7,551 bases of DNA from Thermodesulfobacteriota bacterium. Its GTDB lineage: Bacteria > Desulfobacterota > Syntrophobacteria > BM002. Where the stretch lies: positions 1 through 7,551 of the forward strand of contig CAMYLW010000074.1 in the NCBI GenBank assembly GCA_947259475.1. The letters are read 5' to 3'. The translations under genes and the position numbers were made by a program. The notes under the pieces are model-generated. The model was not told the DNA's origin. It saw only the letters and a list, made by a program, of their open reading frames with translations, and did not search any database. Of the stretch, positions 7,075-7,551 are shown piece by piece. The number at the start of each line of letters is the position of its first letter. The first letter of the stretch is position 1.

Positions 7075-7265
7075 GCCCGGATATTTCATGAATTGCTGTC
7101 GCGAGACCACGAAGATGGGCGTGCCACTTGGCAACCGTCCCGCGCTACCGCGGGATTGGTTCCGAGGCATACCTGAACGGTACGTCGCAGGGGCCGACAA
7201 CCGAGGACGCCAGGAAGGACGGCCATATCCGTGGTCGCAGCAAGTTATTCATGAAATATCCGGGC
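7075..7265. mobile_element. MITE-like element, 191 bp, with 19-bp TIRs and 5-bp target duplication
   Basis: The ends are perfect 19-bp terminal inverted repeats: GCCCGGATATTTCATGAAT (7075-7093) and its reverse complement (7247-7265). Both sides are flanked by the direct repeat TAGAG (7070-7074 and 7266-7270), as expected of a target-site duplication. Similarity continues inward imperfectly (TTGCTG, then GACCACG on the left against CGTGGTC on the right), and the centre holds TCCCGCG-CTAC-CGCGGGA (7138-7155), so the element can fold into one long hairpin. It encodes no transposase and would be mobilised in trans by a transposase with matching ends, which I cannot name. The left target copy includes the TPR gene's TAG stop, so that gene is left intact. 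Confidence 0.88.
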
Positions 7266-7270
7266 TAGAG

Positions 7271-7275
7271 AGAGG
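7271..7275 (+). promoter_or_regulatory. Ribosome site deciding the selenoprotein start
   Basis: AGAGG, part of AGAGAGAGG, lies seven bases before ATG 7283 and just outside the MITE's right target duplication. It supports 7283 over the ATG at 7088 inside the MITE. Confidence 0.6.
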
Positions 7276-7282
7276 TCCTGGA

Positions 7283-7551
7283 ATGAATCGCTCGCATACG
7301 ATCACCATATTGCCTTTGATTTTTGCACTAGTTCTGGGCTTATTCGCTACCAATCTCGCCTCTGCCCAGTGGAGAACCCAAAAGACACCCGCCCCCGCTC
7401 AAGACACGGATCTTTCGGCCGCACCTATTAAGGGCCCAACTGACGCGCCTGTGGAGATAGCTGTTTTCAGCTGTTTCCAGTGACCTGCCTGTGCGAGGCT
7501 CGCGCCCGTGCTCGAGCAGGTGCTCGAGAGATATCCCGCTCAAGTGAAACT
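7283..7551 (+). CDS. Secreted DsbA/thioredoxin-fold selenoprotein (UxxC), partial (C-terminus beyond right edge)
   Basis: Residues 1-28 are a signal peptide (hydrophobic core at about 8-23, cleavage after ASA), so the protein should act in the periplasm. After a Pro/Ala-rich linker (33-48) comes GPTDAPVEIAVFSCFQ (51-66), the start of a DsbA-like thioredoxin fold (family form 'G..~APV.i.~FsDfqCP.C'). The next codon is TGA at 7481-7483, in the slot of the first active-site cysteine. The same frame then continues PACARLAPVLEQVLERYP and AQVK, matching the helix after CxxC. I therefore read TGA as selenocysteine 67, with resolving Cys70. The ATG at 7283 has AGAGG (7271-7275) seven bases upstream. 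An in-frame ATG at 7088 lies inside the MITE and is rejected. The alternative is a nonsense mutation or sequencing error converting TGC or TGT to TGA. Likely role: thiol/disulfide exchange; oxidant, reductant and substrate are unknown. Confidence 0.8.
7484..7528 (+). promoter_or_regulatory. Candidate bacterial SECIS region downstream of the Sec UGA
   Basis: Bacterial SelB recognises a hairpin within the coding sequence just 3' of the UGA, with a guanine near the start of the apical loop. Two hairpins fit in part. One is 7491-7496 with 7500-7505, loop GGC, six pairs including one wobble. The other is CTCGAGC (7511-7517) with GCTCGAG (7522-7528), seven perfect pairs and loop AGGU, which echoes the GGU in the E. 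coli fdhF loop. An outer CCTGC/GCAGG pairing (7484-7488 with 7516-7520) competes with the second. GC-rich DNA forms hairpins easily, so this is a candidate only. Confidence 0.4.

Noticed and set aside
7481..7483. Reading the TGA as an ordinary stop of a short secreted protein
   Set aside because: It would end the protein in mid-motif directly before the catalytic position, while the same frame downstream keeps the family pattern. Sec insertion explains this better, though a nonsense mutation is not excluded.

Overview
The window reads as a chromosomal segment of a Desulfobacterota (deltaproteobacterial) organism. This is an inference. It rests on the moderate GC content, a five-gene branched-chain amino acid type ABC importer with its own strong signals, several palindromic repeats of environmental type, and an apparent selenoprotein gene, since this phylum is rich in selenoproteins. 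I could not run a similarity search, so genus and species are not claimed.

Layout, left to right. (1) Minus strand, 498 to the left edge: the first 166 codons of a CheR-type SAM-dependent methyltransferase that runs out of the window. (2) 599-940, divergent from it: a small Mth938/AAMDC-domain protein. (3) 941-1250: a gene-free leader with a promoter-like site. (4) 1251-6092: the importer, with livK (periplasmic binding protein), a very strong terminator, a 350-base gap, then tightly packed livH, livM, livG and livF with short gaps or overlaps. LivK binds the solute in the periplasm, LivH and LivM form the channel, and LivG and LivF hydrolyse ATP. (5) 6106-6233: a long imperfect palindrome followed by a T run. 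(6) 6272-6694: holC, the DNA polymerase III chi subunit. (7) 6722-6769: two adjacent short hairpins of a dispersed-repeat type. (8) 6800-7072: a 90-residue protein with one TPR. (9) 7075-7265: a 191-bp MITE-like element with perfect 19-bp terminal inverted repeats and a 5-bp target duplication that includes the TPR gene's stop codon. (10) 7283 to the right edge: a secreted DsbA/thioredoxin-fold protein cut off by the window.

The main discovery is in the last gene. An in-frame TGA at 7481-7483 sits exactly where the first cysteine of the DsbA-family CxxC site belongs, and the family pattern continues in the same frame to the window edge. The natural reading is selenocysteine in a UxxC active site (Sec67-Pro-Ala-Cys70), with hairpins downstream that could be a bacterial SECIS element. 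A conventional annotation would stop the gene at the TGA, and could also extend it upstream into the MITE, giving a false 131-residue hypothetical protein. Removing the MITE and one target copy leaves the TPR gene and the selenoprotein gene only 14 bases apart, so they were probably a tight pair before the insertion.
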